This document shows positions 6,155 through 7,189 of a stretch of DNA of 7,189 nucleotides, piece after piece. Every line of letters begins with the position of its first letter. The stretch's first letter is position 1. The notes beneath the pieces were generated by a model. That model saw nothing but the letters and a program-made list of their open reading frames with translations, made no database searches and was not told the DNA's origin. Source of the DNA: CAWEHT01 sp963808455 (GTDB lineage Bacteria; Chloroflexota; Anaerolineae; CG2-30-64-16); NCBI GenBank assembly GCA_963808455.1, contig CAWEHT010000199.1, forward strand, positions 1-7,189, in the 5' to 3' direction. A program made the translations under genes and the position numbers.

Positions 6155-7189
6155 CTACGGCTTGTGTCGCATGACGCGCACCAACCGGGAGCGACGCGGA
6201 TGGCGGTCCGGCACCACGGGCTCCTGTGACCTTTCCTTCAAAAGCTGCTTGAGCAGAGGCACCTGAGCCCGGAGACGGTGCTCACGGTGGGGTGCCCCTT
6301 GCTGTGCGGCCTGCCAGGCGATTTCAGCGACGCGATAAGCCGCGTAGGGATGGCCAAGGCGGGCGGCGTTTAAGGCACGCTCCGCCAACAGGGCACAGCC
6401 GCTTTCCAGCCAGTGGCACACGACGGTCAAGGCCTGCATGGGTTCCTCGGCCAGCTCCCCCGCGCCACCTTGCACTACGTAGTCCGCATTGCCGGTTTCC
6501 TGGCCGGGGATGGCCTCGATCAACAGCAAGGGCAAGCTGGCGGCCAGAGCTTCGCTGACTATGAGGCCTCCTGCTTTGCAGACGATGAAATCCGCCGCCT
6601 GGATGAATCGGGGCATGTCCGGCACGAAACCGAAAATGTGGGCCGGCTGGTGCCAGTGCGTATGGCGCCACTGCTCCAACAACCCCTCGTTACCGCCTGC
6701 TACGAGCAGCAGCTCCAGGGGCCACCCAGAATGGTTCAAGGCATCGACTACCCCCTCCAGGCGCGTCACACGTTTGCTACCGGCGCAAAGCACCACCATG
6801 CGGCGGCCGTCCAACCCCAGTTCAGCTTGCAGCGTGGCTTTGTCACACGGGCGTGCGAGGAGCGGATTCACAGGCAGACCGGTCAGCTCGACAGAATCTC
6901 TGGCCAGCCCGTATTGCCAGGCCTTTTCCTGCACTACCCGCGAAGGGACCAGGCACCAATCCACCTCATCATTGAACCATAGGCCATGCACCGTCGCCAG
7001 GTCCGTGACGACGGTGATCAGCGGCACATAGGTGCGGCGGACGGCAAAGATGGCAGCCACAGGAGCCTGATAGAGGGGGTGCGTCGTGATGACCACATCG
7101 GGCTGCTCACTCTGTATGATCTTGCGGATGGTAGGCCCGAGCATAGCGATGAGCGCCTGCTCCACGACGCTGACCGGGAAAGCCTTGTC
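6155..7189 (-). CDS. GT28 / MGDG-synthase-like glycosyltransferase, 5'-partial
   Basis: GT-B-fold glycosyltransferase resembling monogalactosyldiacylglycerol synthase and MurG; family members move a sugar from a nucleotide donor to a membrane lipid such as diacylglycerol or lipid II. 344 codons are visible; the frame is open to the right edge, so roughly the first 100 or more residues (acceptor-binding N-terminus with the usual GxGH loop) are missing. A GTG at 7165 is not the real start. Visible blocks: QPDVVITTHPLYQAPVA and VPLITVVTDLATVHGLWF (MGDG-synthase N-domain end), DWCLVPS, VELTGLPVNPLL, then the C-domain with FGFVPDMPRFIQAADFIVCKAGG, SEALAASLPLLLIEAIPGQE and GNADYVVQGGAGEL, typical of GT28 donor binding. 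The loop usually reading GGGEG is here LCAGSKRV. A basic, Arg-rich tail (HPRRSRLVRVMRHKP) may contact the membrane. Processive or single glucosyl/galactosyl transfer cannot be told apart here. The stop is TAG 6157-6155. Confidence 0.85.
   Translation of the reverse strand, partial: DKAFPVSVVEQALIAMLGPTIRKIIQSEQPDVVITTHPLYQAPVAAIFAVRRTYVPLITVVTDLATVHGLWFNDEVDWCLVPSRVVQEKAWQYGLARDSVELTGLPVNPLLARPCDKATLQAELGLDGRRMVVLCAGSKRVTRLEGVVDALNHSGWPLELLLVAGGNEGLLEQWRHTHWHQPAHIFGFVPDMPRFIQAADFIVCKAGGLIVSEALAASLPLLLIEAIPGQETGNADYVVQGGAGELAEEPMQALTVVCHWLESGCALLAERALNAARLGHPYAAYRVAEIAWQAAQQGAPHREHRLRAQVPLLKQLLKERSQEPVVPDRHPRRSRLVRVMRHKP

Noticed and set aside
7163..7165. GTG as the start of the glycosyltransferase gene
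   Set aside because: The frame stays open to the window edge and the family needs about 100 further N-terminal residues, so this is an internal Val codon.
1..7189. Mobile elements, CRISPR, tRNA/rRNA genes or riboswitches
   Set aside because: No transposase, integrase, terminal repeats, regular direct repeats or recognisable structured RNA seen on either strand.

Overview
The window is GC-rich, densely coded bacterial DNA. The gene content suggests a Chloroflexota-type (Anaerolineae-like) chromosome: a kinase-like protein fused to a TPR membrane protein, an MGDG-synthase-like GT28 glycosyltransferase, and a soluble receiver-histidine kinase beside housekeeping genes. The phylum is my inference from domain combinations; no marker gene search was possible. 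I saw no tRNA, rRNA, CRISPR array or mobile element.

Left part (1-4087, minus strand): one apparent operon read right to left. ftsY (signal recognition particle receptor, GTG start) is followed after 20 nt by prfB (release factor 2). prfB carries a textbook +1 programmed frameshift site (SD-like GGGGAGG, 3-nt spacer, CTT TGA C), so its true start is 3119 and the first 22 codons lie in another frame. About 75 nt further comes a large gene that runs off the left edge: an N-terminal Ser/Thr-kinase-like domain, three transmembrane segments, a predicted extracytoplasmic domain and TPR repeats. Its kinase domain looks catalytically dead (HRD replaced by HGA, degenerate glycine loop, alphaC Glu replaced by Gln), and the kinase half needs five single-base frame corrections to read through.

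Centre (4088-4199): a divergent promoter region. It has a good sigma70-like promoter for ftsY on the minus strand and an extended -10 for rnc on the plus strand, with a short inverted repeat between.

Right part: rnc (RNase III, plus strand) has one single-base frameshift at about 4563. Then comes a 114-nt gap with an extended -10 TATAAT promoter, and a cytoplasmic receiver-histidine kinase fusion (5041-6150). The last gene, on the minus strand and converging with only 4 nt between stops, is a 5'-truncated GT28 / MGDG-synthase-like glycosyltransferase that enters from the right edge.

Functionally, ftsY, prfB and rnc are core protein-targeting, translation-termination and RNA-processing genes. 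The kinase-TPR protein and the hybrid kinase are signalling proteins, and the glycosyltransferase probably makes a glycolipid or a cell-envelope precursor. I found no convincing new multi-gene system. The most notable items are the prfB recoding site, the predicted membrane pseudokinase with its cluster of indels, and the rnc frameshift next to a substituted metal-ligand position.
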